Positions 19,208 to 27,645 of a DNA stretch of 64,000 nt are shown here, piece after piece. The notes beneath the pieces were generated by a model, which was not told the origin of the DNA, did not search any database, and was given only the letters and a program-made list of their open reading frames with translations. Source of the DNA: Massilia timonae CCUG 45783 (GTDB lineage: Bacteria; Pseudomonadota; Gammaproteobacteria; Burkholderiales; Burkholderiaceae_D); contig NZ_JH992926.1 of the NCBI RefSeq assembly GCF_000315425.1, forward strand, positions 1 to 64,000, read 5' to 3'. Made by a program: the position numbers and the translations under genes. Each line of letters starts with the position of its first letter. Within the stretch, counting starts at the first letter, position 1.

Positions 19208-21889
19208 TCAGAGGGCGTCACCGATCAGCGCCAGGTTCTGGATCGCGGCCAGGCCCCATTGCGCGGTGTCGTTGGTCGTGGCCCACGGCACCTCCATGAC
19301 TGGATTGAGCGTGGCCGCGCCAAGGACCCTGGTCGCCACGGAGGGCGGATAAGGGCGGGCGTGCGCGAATTCGGCCCAGGCGCGGCGCGCCAGCGCCGGG
19401 TCCTTGCGGCGCCAGGCCGCATACGCCGTCAGGCGCGAGTGGCCGATCACCAGCACGTCGGAGCCGCCATGCGGCTGGCCCAGGCGGCGCTGCTGCTCGC
19501 CCTTGGGCGCGTTGTACAGGGCGCAGTAGTCGAGCCAGGCGCGTTCGAAGGCCTGGTCGCCGGTAAGGGCGATCAGTTCGTCGAACACTTCCACGGCCCC
19601 GAACACGGCGTTCAGGTGCGAGGCCTTGACGCTGTCGCCGGCCATATTGTGCAGGCGACCGGTGCGGGGCTCGTAACCCATGCGTTCGCCGCTGAAGAAA
19701 CCGTGCGGCATGGCCGCGATGTCGCGCATGCCGGTCAGGATCTTGTCGCGGTGGCGGGTGTCGCCGCTGCGTTCCCATTCGGTGAGCCAGTTGGCCGCCA
19801 GCGAGGCCCAGTCGGTGCCGAAGCTGGCGCGCACCGGATACGGGCCCTTGGGCGGCTGGTTCGGGAGCTTGCGCACCGGGTCGACCGCGTCCAGGCGCAG
19901 GTCGGCGTCCAGCAGTTCGCGCATGACGTCGCCGGTGCGCTCGTCGGCCGTCAGGTAATAGTACATGCGGCGGTAGACCGCGGTGCTGATGCGCACCTGC
20001 TTGGCGCTGCAGCCCCAGTGCTGGACGTTGTGGCGCGTGCCCAGGCCGGCAAAGCGGCCCAGGTGGTAGGTGTCCACGTCCGTGGTGTGGCGCACCATGG
20101 CTTCGCCCATGCGGAAGATGTCGGCGCGGCCGCTGCGCAGAAAAGCGTACCACAGCCACAGGTCGGGTGAGAGTTCCGAATTGGCCCAGGCATAGCCGCC
20201 GACGTCGTAGCGCCATTCGTGGCGATCATGATCGTAGGTGTGGCGCACGTCGCCATGGTCCCAGAAGCCGTACCAGCGGCGCTGCTCGACCTCGTCGCGG
20301 TAGAAGGCGAAGTGGGCGTCGAGCCTGTCTTCGATGTGCGCCTTGGCCGGGGTCGAGCGGTCCGGCAGCGCATACAGGTTGCCGAAGGCGCGCGTGGCCA
20401 GGATGTGGGCTGGCGCCGCGCACAGCTGCGGCGGCGACTGCACATGGGCCGCCATGCGCACCAGCTGCTGGCGCGCCGGCGTCGTGTCCAGCGCCCACAG
20501 CGTGAATTCACTGCTGCGCGCCACGCCGACCGGCGTGCCGAAGCCTTTTTCGTAATCCTCGTAGGTGACGTCCAGCGCCTGCAGCTCGTCGGCATGGGTC
20601 TGCATGCCCATGCCGTCGTGATAAAAGCGCAAGTCCATCGCCGGCGCATCCGGCGCCCAGATCCACAGCGTGACCTGGGCGGCGTCCGTCTGCGCGTTGC
20701 GGATGTCGAGCTGGGTCGGATGGCGCTGCCAGAAGTCGCGCATGCCGAAGGCCAGGCCGCCGCTGGCGCCGCCGATATAGCCCAGGCCCGGCGCGCGCCG
20801 GCCCCAGGCCGCGTCGATCCAGCCATGGCCTGCCTTGGTCCGCTTGCGGATGCGGAAGCTGTCGGGAGAAAGCTGCGCCAGGCTGTAGTCACCCCAGGCC
20901 GGGATCAGGTGCAGCGACTTGTTCACGCGCTCGGCGATCGGCGGCACCGCCTGGCCGGCCAGCTGCGCCTTGCGCACCGCTTCGCCGGGATCGCGCCGCA
21001 AGCCGGTGAGATTGCGCACGCCCTCGGCCCACAGGCCGCCAGCCTCGCCGCCGAAGCGCACGTGGCGGTCGTGCGGAGCGTCGACCAGCGGCACGTCGAA
21101 GCGCAGGCCGAGGCCGCGCACGAAATCCTTCTGCTCGTCGCCGTCGAACACGAAGGTGTGCATGATGCGCACCGATTCGGCGCCGGCGTAGAAATACAGG
21201 CGTAGCGTGAACGGCAGCCAGGAACGGTCGCCATCCCGGGCGCGGTGCATGCCCTCGACTTTTGCCACGCAGCGCACGGGTCCGCGCTGTTCGAGCGTGA
21301 CGCGCTGCAGCCGGCTCTCGTAGGCCGTCTGCCGGGTGCTGCCGTCAGGGCTGTCGTCGCTCAGGGCGACCAGCTTGCCGGCGCGCGCGATCTCGCGCCC
21401 TCCACGGCGCAGGCTGCGCACGATGTCGGCGCCCTGGCGCGGGATGGCGCACTCGATGACGCCGGTGTCGATCACGATGGCGTCCGGGCTTTCCCTGACC
21501 GTCACTCGCTTGCCGCCCGTGGCGCCGGAACTGCCGGGCCGCAGGCGCAGGCGCTCCGGCGCCGCATCCATCGGCGGCAACGCGTGCGCGCTCCACTTCA
21601 GCGAACCGTCCGGCCAGTAGGCCAGGGGCCAGCTCTGGCAGGGCAGGTCTTGCCCGTCGCCGGACAGGACGAAGGCCTGGTCCCTGGGGAGCGCGCCGCG
21701 TGGCCAGGGCACGCCGAAGGTGGCGCCGGTCAGCAAGGCAGGCCTGCCTTCGAGCCAGGATAGATCCACCTTCCCCGGTGCGGCCGGGGCGGCCGGCGCA
21801 GCATCGGCCTGCCCCGCGTTCAGGCCCAGCGGCAAGGCGGCGGCCAGGGCTCCGGTCTTGAAGAAGCTGCGGCGGGACAGCGGCGCCAT
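19208..21889 (-). CDS. PcRGLX/YetA-like exo-rhamnogalacturonan lyase (PL26-related)
   Basis: An 893-residue protein with a twin-arginine signal (SRRSFFKTGALAAALPLG), so probably exported folded. The mature start GRPALLTGATFGVPWPRGAL and the middle SGNIE-type sandwich (GLAFGMRDFWQRHPTQL) plus the C-terminal helical barrel (NVQHWGCSAKQVRISTAVYRRMYYYL) resemble the YetA/PcRGLX family, whose fungal member is an exo-acting rhamnogalacturonan lyase. It would release unsaturated disaccharides that feed the GH105 enzyme. It lies four bases after the DUF4861 gene in the same minus-strand operon. Assignment to PL26 is from recognisable segments, not from a search. Confidence 0.82.
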   Translation of the reverse strand: MAPLSRRSFFKTGALAAALPLGLNAGQADAAPAAPAAPGKVDLSWLEGRPALLTGATFGVPWPRGALPRDQAFVLSGDGQDLPCQSWPLAYWPDGSLKWSAHALPPMDAAPERLRLRPGSSGATGGKRVTVRESPDAIVIDTGVIECAIPRQGADIVRSLRRGGREIARAGKLVALSDDSPDGSTRQTAYESRLQRVTLEQRGPVRCVAKVEGMHRARDGDRSWLPFTLRLYFYAGAESVRIMHTFVFDGDEQKDFVRGLGLRFDVPLVDAPHDRHVRFGGEAGGLWAEGVRNLTGLRRDPGEAVRKAQLAGQAVPPIAERVNKSLHLIPAWGDYSLAQLSPDSFRIRKRTKAGHGWIDAAWGRRAPGLGYIGGASGGLAFGMRDFWQRHPTQLDIRNAQTDAAQVTLWIWAPDAPAMDLRFYHDGMGMQTHADELQALDVTYEDYEKGFGTPVGVARSSEFTLWALDTTPARQQLVRMAAHVQSPPQLCAAPAHILATRAFGNLYALPDRSTPAKAHIEDRLDAHFAFYRDEVEQRRWYGFWDHGDVRHTYDHDRHEWRYDVGGYAWANSELSPDLWLWYAFLRSGRADIFRMGEAMVRHTTDVDTYHLGRFAGLGTRHNVQHWGCSAKQVRISTAVYRRMYYYLTADERTGDVMRELLDADLRLDAVDPVRKLPNQPPKGPYPVRASFGTDWASLAANWLTEWERSGDTRHRDKILTGMRDIAAMPHGFFSGERMGYEPRTGRLHNMAGDSVKASHLNAVFGAVEVFDELIALTGDQAFERAWLDYCALYNAPKGEQQRRLGQPHGGSDVLVIGHSRLTAYAAWRRKDPALARRAWAEFAHARPYPPSVATRVLGAATLNPVMEVPWATTNDTAQWGLAAIQNLALIGDAL

Positions 21890-21893
21890 GCTG

Positions 21894-23114
21894 TCAGCGT
21901 CCCGCGGCCAGGCTCACGCTCACCGGCGAACGCAGGCGCAGCGCCTCGTCGGCGACCTGCTGCTGCCACTGCGCCTGGGTCGCGAACGGGCTGCCGCGGG
22001 TCCAGGCGGCCCCGACATAGTAGCGCAGGGGCTGGCCCGATGTGACCGGCGCCGTCACCAGGCCGTTGCGCGCGTCGGCGGCGAAGCCCGAGGCCGACGG
22101 CACGATCACCGCCACGCCGAAGTCGCCGAAGCTGCGCTGGGTGACCCATTGCACCAGGCTGCCTTCCGCCTTGTTCTGGGCGAAGTCGACTTTGACTTCC
22201 TGGCCCTTGTCGCTCGGGTTCTTGTGCAGCCCGACGGCGGCGTCGAGCGTGGCCGGGCCGCTGAAGGTGAAGGTGCTGTCGATGCGGTCGAACCAGCGCC
22301 CGGCGTCGACCGTGAAGCGCTTGACCTCGGACACCTTGGCGCCGCCCGCGTCCCAGGCGTCGTAGTGCAGTTCGAACACGGTGCGGATCGGGCCGTTGGC
22401 CAGGATCCGCCACTCGCGGTAGTTGGCGCCGACGTGGAGCTGCTTGCCGTCCCAGATGCCGGTGCCGCCGGCGCCGCGGGTGGGGCCGACGTTGTACATG
22501 TCGATGCCTTCGCCCTGGTCGACGTGGTAGTGGTCGTGGCCGATGTTGTACCAGCGGTCGACGATCGGATACGGCACCCGCTTGAACCAGATATCGAGGC
22601 CGCTGGTGACCAGCACTTCCTTGTCGCTGCCGGGCGGCGCCGGCGCCTTGAGCGCCGGGCCATAGGCGCGGTGCGCCAGCTTGTCGTTTTCCCAGGCGAA
22701 GTCGTCGAGCCGCTCCTGCACGAAGCGCGCATAGGTCTTGGGCGGGAAGGGCGGCACGGTGGCCCCGGCCTTCTCGATGCTGAAGGTGGCCGATTTCTCG
22801 CCGGCCTTGAAGTCGTACTGGAACAGCAGCTCGCCATAGGCGGCGCCGATCATCTGCGGGTCCTTGGCGGTGGCCGCGACATTGGTCACCTGATAGGCCA
22901 GGGTGCGGCCGGCCCCGTCCTTGATCACGAGCTGCTGCGATCGGGCCTGCGGCAGGGCCTCGTTGATTCTAGCCCAGGGAATCGAGATCGTTTCGGCCGG
23001 CCGGGCGATGTCCAGCGCATGGCTGGCGGTCACGCTCAGGCGATCAAAGGCGCGGGCGTCGAAGGTGAGCAGGGTGGCGAGGGCGGCGAGGGGAAGGGAA
23101 AGGCGAACAGTCAT
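21894..23114 (-). CDS. Exported DUF4861-family protein of the pectin locus
   Basis: A 406-residue protein with a short signal peptide (MTVRLSLPLAALATLLTFDARA). The body is beta-rich, with YGELLFQYDFKAG, the conserved DHYHVDQGEGIDMYNVG stretch and GIWDGKQLHVGANYREWRIL. This is the DUF4861 family, found beside glycan-degrading enzymes but without a settled activity. Placed between PL11 and PL26 lyase genes with ten- and four-base gaps, it is expected to act on the same substrate, perhaps as a lyase or carbohydrate-binding partner. The D-H-Y-H and E/D cluster could be an active or metal site; that is inference. Confidence 0.8.
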   Translation of the reverse strand: MTVRLSLPLAALATLLTFDARAFDRLSVTASHALDIARPAETISIPWARINEALPQARSQQLVIKDGAGRTLAYQVTNVAATAKDPQMIGAAYGELLFQYDFKAGEKSATFSIEKAGATVPPFPPKTYARFVQERLDDFAWENDKLAHRAYGPALKAPAPPGSDKEVLVTSGLDIWFKRVPYPIVDRWYNIGHDHYHVDQGEGIDMYNVGPTRGAGGTGIWDGKQLHVGANYREWRILANGPIRTVFELHYDAWDAGGAKVSEVKRFTVDAGRWFDRIDSTFTFSGPATLDAAVGLHKNPSDKGQEVKVDFAQNKAEGSLVQWVTQRSFGDFGVAVIVPSASGFAADARNGLVTAPVTSGQPLRYYVGAAWTRGSPFATQAQWQQQVADEALRLRSPVSVSLAAGR

Positions 23115-23124
23115 GTCAAGGGCG

Positions 23125-24999
23125 TTATCTGGATTGATCGGAAACCTGCAGCGGCAGCGTCATGCCTTCGCCGAGGAAGAAGCTGGGGTGGGGCGGCTGG
23201 TTGTAGGCGGCATTCTGCGCCGCCACCTGCACCCGGTACTGGGTGTCGTGCATCAGGGTCGGGATGCGGTGCCGGGTCGGCGCCGTGGTGGAGAACACCA
23301 GCAGCGCCGCGTCGTCGGCGCCGCGCCAGACCACTTCTTCGCGCCAGTCGCCGAACAGGTCGGCCGACAGCACGGGATTGGCCTTGGTGCCGTTGATCGA
23401 GGCCGCGCCATGCTTCGCCCCGTCGAGGAGCGGCTCGAGGCGCTGCGCCTGCGGGTTCCATTTTTCGATCCGGGTGCCGTCGAGCGACTCGCGCAGCAGG
23501 TCGCCATCCCACCACAGGCCGAAGTTGAAGGCGCGCGGGCGCACGGGCGAGATCTGCGCGCCGGCAGCGTTCACCAGGCCGCCAGCCGGGTTGTTGATGC
23601 CGCCGATCGCGGCCCAGCACTCGTTGCCCGGATGCGCGGGATCGATGTCCATGCAGATGCCGCGTCCCACGTCGATGCTGCTGGCGATGCCCCACAAGAC
23701 CTGGCCGGTGGCGGCGTCGTGCATCTCGGCGCCGTGGCCCTTGTAGCAAGAGGGCGACTCATGCACCATGAATACCTGCAGGCCCGGCCGGCCCGGGTCG
23801 TGCTTGCCGACGTGCAGGGCGTCGCCGTGGCACAGGCCGGTGCTGTACATCAGCGCGCCGTCGCTCCTGATGGTGGCGGCGCCGTAGACGATGTCGTCGC
23901 GGCCGTCGCCGTCGGCGTCGGCCACGGCCATCCAGTGCGCGCCCTGGCCGGCGGCGGCCGCATTGGCGGGCAGGTCGCTGTCGAATACCCAGCGCCGGGT
24001 GAGCCGGTTGTCGCGCCAGTCCCAGGCCGCCAGCACGGCGCGGGTATAGTAGCCGCGCGCGAACACGGCGCTCGGACGCGCGCCGTCGAGATAGGCCACG
24101 CCGCCCAGGAAGCGGTCGACCCGGTTGCCGTGCGCATCTCCCCAGGCCGCGACGTCGCCGCGCGGCGGCGCGTAGTCGGTGCTGGCCAGGGCGGCGCCGG
24201 TGCGGCCGTCGAACACGGTCAGGAATTCCGGGCCGGCCAGGATGTAGCCGTCCTTGTTGCGGTGGTCCGCCGCCGGGTCGCCGATGGCCTTGCCGGCGCC
24301 GTCGACGGCGCCGTCGGCGGTCTTGGCCATCAGTTCGGCGCGGCCGTCGCCGTCGAAGTCGAAGGCGAGATAGGTCGTGTAGTGGGCGCCGGCGCGGATG
24401 TTCCTGCCCAGGTCGATGCGCCACATGAACGTGCCGTCCAGGCGGTAGGCATCGATGAAGGTCGAACCGGTGTAGCCACGATGGGCGTTGTCGTGGGCGT
24501 TGCTCGGCTGCCACTTGACCAGCAATTCATAGACGCCGTCGCCATCGAGGTCGGCGGCGGAACCGTCGTTCACGCCATAGGTATAGGCCTCGCCATCCGG
24601 GGTGACGCCGCCCGCGGGTTTGCGCAAGGGGATGGTCTTGAACGGCTGCGGCCAGGTGGCGCCGGCGCGCCCGTCGATCGCGCTTTCGGCTCCCTTGCTG
24701 ACCGCGCGTACGCTGTAGGCCGCGCTGGCGGAGGCGCCCGCATCGACGAAGTTGGTCGCGGTCAGCGGCGTGGCATTGATGCGCACGCCGTCGCGGTACA
24801 GGTTGAAGGTGGTGGCCGGGTCTTCCGGGCCGAGCGCGCGCCAGCTGACGAAATTGCCCGCGCCGGTGTGGATCGCGACGACGCCGCGATCGAGCGGCTC
24901 GAGCTGGCGGCTCGGGGTGGCGCAGGCAGCGCAGGCCAGCGCCAGCAGCGCGAGGGCCGCGCCGCGTTTCAGTTTCTGGTAAGGGGGAATGGATGCCAT
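23125..24999 (-). CDS. Rhamnogalacturonan lyase (PL11), lipoprotein
   Basis: A 624-residue lyase with a lipoprotein-type signal (lipobox in LACAACA). It has an N-terminal FnIII-like part (FNLYRDGVRINATPLT) and then the eight-bladed propeller of YesW/YesX with repeated calcium-binding loops DLDGDGVYELLVKW, DFDGDGRAELMAK and DADGDGRDDIVYG. The signature region GDALHVGKHDPGRPGLQVFMVHE is typical of PL11. It cleaves the Rha-GalA backbone of rhamnogalacturonan I by beta-elimination. First gene of the minus-strand lyase operon (PL11, DUF4861, PL26, CE12, GH43), with a promoter about 60-90 bases upstream. Confidence 0.93.
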   Translation of the reverse strand: MASIPPYQKLKRGAALALLALACAACATPSRQLEPLDRGVVAIHTGAGNFVSWRALGPEDPATTFNLYRDGVRINATPLTATNFVDAGASASAAYSVRAVSKGAESAIDGRAGATWPQPFKTIPLRKPAGGVTPDGEAYTYGVNDGSAADLDGDGVYELLVKWQPSNAHDNAHRGYTGSTFIDAYRLDGTFMWRIDLGRNIRAGAHYTTYLAFDFDGDGRAELMAKTADGAVDGAGKAIGDPAADHRNKDGYILAGPEFLTVFDGRTGAALASTDYAPPRGDVAAWGDAHGNRVDRFLGGVAYLDGARPSAVFARGYYTRAVLAAWDWRDNRLTRRWVFDSDLPANAAAAGQGAHWMAVADADGDGRDDIVYGAATIRSDGALMYSTGLCHGDALHVGKHDPGRPGLQVFMVHESPSCYKGHGAEMHDAATGQVLWGIASSIDVGRGICMDIDPAHPGNECWAAIGGINNPAGGLVNAAGAQISPVRPRAFNFGLWWDGDLLRESLDGTRIEKWNPQAQRLEPLLDGAKHGAASINGTKANPVLSADLFGDWREEVVWRGADDAALLVFSTTAPTRHRIPTLMHDTQYRVQVAAQNAAYNQPPHPSFFLGEGMTLPLQVSDQSR

Positions 25000-25057
25000 C
25001 GTTGTCCTGGTCTGCGTCCTGGTCTGCGCCCTGGTCCGATCAAGGCGTGTCCGGCCG

Positions 25058-25087
25058 AGTATTCATTTTCCGTTCGGGAAGTGTCAA
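25058..25087 (-). promoter_or_regulatory. Probable sigma70 promoter of the PL11-led operon
   Basis: On the minus strand TTGACA (25087-25082) is followed after 18 bases by AATACT (25063-25058, four of six matches to TATAAT). The start codon of the PL11 gene lies about 58 bases further downstream. No other good promoter is visible in this 262-base gap. Confidence 0.5.
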
Positions 25088-25261
25088 CGGGCGGGCGGCC
25101 CTGCGGTCCATTTAATCAGGCGCTTGAGCGTTTGCCCTGCATGTCAATGCGGCGTGCGCGCTCAGGACGCTGATTATCCCGGGCCCCTGGATGGACGAGG
25201 ATGCGCGCGACGGCGTAGACTGCGGATTCGATCCGCTCATCTGCTCATCCAGTATCCGTAC

Positions 25262-26395
25262 ATGATCATTTCGTCCGCCACCGACTTCCGCCAGGCCGCG
25301 CGCCGCCGGCTGCCACCCTTCCTGTTCCACTACCTCGACGGCGGCGCGGGCGCCGAGCAGACCCTGCGCAGCAACGTCGACGACCTGCAGGCGATCAGGC
25401 TGCGCCAGCGCGTGCTGCGCGGCTCCGAGCAGCTCGATTTGAACGTGCAGTGGTTCGGCGAAGGCTATTCGCTGCCGATCGCGCTGGCGCCGGTCGGCCT
25501 GACCGGCATGTACGCCCGGCGCGGCGAGGTGCAGGCGGTGCGCGCCGCCTGCCACCGCAACATCCCGTTCATCCAGTCGACCGTCTCGGTGTGCCCGCTG
25601 GCCGAGGTGGCGGCCCAGGCCGCGCACCCGATCTGGTTCCAGCTGTACGTGCTCAAGGACCGCGGCTTCATGCGCGACGTGATGCGCCGCGCATGGGATC
25701 TCGGCTCGCGCACCCTGGTGTTCACGGTCGACATGCCGGTGCCCGGCGCGCGCTACCGCGACGCCCACAGCGGCATGAGCGGGCCGAACGCGCCGCTGCG
25801 GCGCATGCTGCAGGCCGTGCTGCATCCGCGCTGGGCCTGGGACGTGGGGCTGTTCGGCCGTCCGCACGACCTGGGCAACATCACGGCCTATCGCGGCAGC
25901 GCCACCGGCCTGGCCGACTACATCGGCTGGCTCGGCGCCAATTTCGACCCCGGCATCGCCTGGCCCGACCTGCAATGGATCCGCGACGAGTGGCGGGGCA
26001 AGCTGGTCATCAAGGGCATCCTCGATCCGGAAGATGCGCGCGATGCGCTGGCCTTCGGCGCCGACGGCATCGTGGTGTCGAACCATGGCGGCCGCCAGCT
26101 CGATGGCGCGCCGTCGAGCGCTTCGGTGCTGCCGGCCATCGCGGCCGAGGTCAAGGGACGGATGACGATCTTCGCCGACGGCGGCGTGCGCACCGGGACC
26201 GATGTGTTCCGCATGCTGGCGCTGGGGGCGGACGGCGTCCTGCTGGGGCGCGCCTTCGTCTATGCGCTGGCCACGCAAGGCCAGGCCGGGGTCGAGCGCC
26301 TGCTGCAGATCATGGAAAAGGACTTGCGCACCAATATGGTCCTGACCGGCGTGCGCAAGGTAGACGAGATCGGGCCGCACCTGCTGGCGGCCTGA
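25262..26395 (+). CDS. lldD: FMN-dependent L-lactate dehydrogenase
   Basis: A 377-residue alpha-hydroxy-acid oxidase. Visible hallmarks are FHYLDGGAGAEQT at the N-terminus, ALAPVGLTGMYARRGE (FMN binding), FQLYVLKDRG, VSNHGGRQLDG with the catalytic His, and FADGGVRTGTDVFRMLALGADGVLLGR for the phosphate loop. It oxidises L-lactate to pyruvate at the inner membrane, passing electrons to quinone. Its position directly beside the rhamnogalacturonan/rhamnose genes fits, because the RhaD dehydrogenase domain produces L-lactate. The start ATG at 25262 begins the homologous domain; the frame is open further upstream but without a recognisable product. Confidence 0.92.
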   Translation: MIISSATDFRQAARRRLPPFLFHYLDGGAGAEQTLRSNVDDLQAIRLRQRVLRGSEQLDLNVQWFGEGYSLPIALAPVGLTGMYARRGEVQAVRAACHRNIPFIQSTVSVCPLAEVAAQAAHPIWFQLYVLKDRGFMRDVMRRAWDLGSRTLVFTVDMPVPGARYRDAHSGMSGPNAPLRRMLQAVLHPRWAWDVGLFGRPHDLGNITAYRGSATGLADYIGWLGANFDPGIAWPDLQWIRDEWRGKLVIKGILDPEDARDALAFGADGIVVSNHGGRQLDGAPSSASVLPAIAAEVKGRMTIFADGGVRTGTDVFRMLALGADGVLLGRAFVYALATQGQAGVERLLQIMEKDLRTNMVLTGVRKVDEIGPHLLAA

Positions 26396-26413
26396 CCTTG
26401 CTTCAGGCCCCGC

Positions 26414-27406
26414 TCACTCTTGCGGATCGGGGCGCACGCGCGTGAGCTGGTAGTCGGCGGCGGAACGTTCGAGCGCCAGGCCCAGCACGTCCTTCAGCTC
26501 GTCCGGGCTCGCGCCCGCGTCCAGCTGGCGCTTGGCGAAGGTGTTGCGCAAGGTGCGCCCGCCGGAGCGCGACAAGTCCATGCCGGCCCGTTCGAAGGTG
26601 GCCCGCATCTGCATGTACACGGTTTTCCTGGTTATCCTGGCGCCGGTCAGGTTGGCCGGGAACACGAATTCGCCCGGGATCGCCATCGCTTCGCGTTCCT
26701 CCATCCACGCGCGCAGCTCGTCGGCGCCTTCGCGGGGGAGGGCGACCTCGTGTTCGTGGCTGGTGTCGTGCTTTTCCTCCGGGGTGATCGTCAGCACGAT
26801 CGCCCCGTCGATCGACGCCTGGCGTCCGACTTCCGCGGTCAGGAGGCCGACCGCTTCCGATACCTTCAGTCCCGCCAGGGCGATGACGACCTGCATGGCG
26901 CGGTCGCGCCGGCGTTTCCAGCCATCGAATGGCGTGTTGCGACGCCGCCGCGGCGCTTCGGCCGGCAGCGCGGCGAAGAAGCGCTGCAGCTGGTCTTCCG
27001 ACAGGGTGCGTCCGGCCTCGTCCTTCGCCATGTGGGCGCGGTCGATGCCGAGGATCGCCTCCTGCGCCGGATTGGGCAAGACCCCGAGGTGTTCGTAACA
27101 GCGTTCCAGCAGGCGCAGGTAGCGGTAGGCGATCTTGCTGTTCAGGATGCGCTTGCCCTTGACCGTGCGGCCGATGAAGCGCAGCAGGTCGGCCTTCGAC
27201 ACCCTGGAGAAGGTGAGTCCCTGTTCCTGCAGCCAGCCGGCCAGGTTGTTGAACATGAAGAGATAGATCTTTGCCGACTCGGCCGACAGCACCCGCAGCG
27301 TGCCGTCGGCGCGCTGGCGCCGGCCGGTTTCGGCAAAGGCCGTGGTCGATATGAATGCCTTGAAGGATTTGACCGGGTCGGCGTCCCATGAAGTGGCGGT
27401 GTGCAT
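26414..27406 (-). CDS. Tyrosine-recombinase-fold protein with a degenerate active site
   Basis: A 330-residue protein laid out like an integrase: an N-terminal SAM-like core-binding domain (about 40-125, with KIAYRYLRLLERCYEHLG) and a C-terminal catalytic-like domain (about 135-325). Aligning by eye, the first catalytic Arg is Lys181 (AGLKVSEAVGL), the box II His is Arg284 while Arg287 is kept (GGRTLRNTF), the His/Trp of LGH is Leu310 (VLGLAL), and Tyr319 could be the nucleophile (AADYQ). Several of the R-K-H-R-H/W-Y residues are therefore missing. It may be a binding-only derivative rather than an active recombinase. No att-like repeats or phage genes surround it. Confidence 0.75.
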   Translation of the reverse strand: MHTATSWDADPVKSFKAFISTTAFAETGRRQRADGTLRVLSAESAKIYLFMFNNLAGWLQEQGLTFSRVSKADLLRFIGRTVKGKRILNSKIAYRYLRLLERCYEHLGVLPNPAQEAILGIDRAHMAKDEAGRTLSEDQLQRFFAALPAEAPRRRRNTPFDGWKRRRDRAMQVVIALAGLKVSEAVGLLTAEVGRQASIDGAIVLTITPEEKHDTSHEHEVALPREGADELRAWMEEREAMAIPGEFVFPANLTGARITRKTVYMQMRATFERAGMDLSRSGGRTLRNTFAKRQLDAGASPDELKDVLGLALERSAADYQLTRVRPDPQE

Positions 27407-27645
27407 GGCAAGACGGGTTGGGTGGAGATGACGTCACCATATCATAAAACGTAACTAACCAACATAGGACAGTCACTCAGACGAATCAGCTAACGCTGAC
27501 GACTACGGAAAAGTTAACACTACCCAACAAGGCTTGCAGGAAAGGAGGGACCTGTGGACGCTCCATGCGCAGAGAAGGCGGTTCTGACGCTCCTGAGATG
27601 GCGCCACGTGGGCGCCGTCAAGAAAAGGCGCGGATGTCGGCGGCC

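Noticed and set aside
26414..27406. Integrase marking a genomic island with the locus to its left
   Set aside because: No tRNA, att repeats or phage genes are visible, and the active site is degenerate.
27600..27616. Inverted repeat GGCGCC-ACGTG-GGCGCC after the MFS gene
   Set aside because: Considered as a terminator, but there is no T tract on the strand that would need it.
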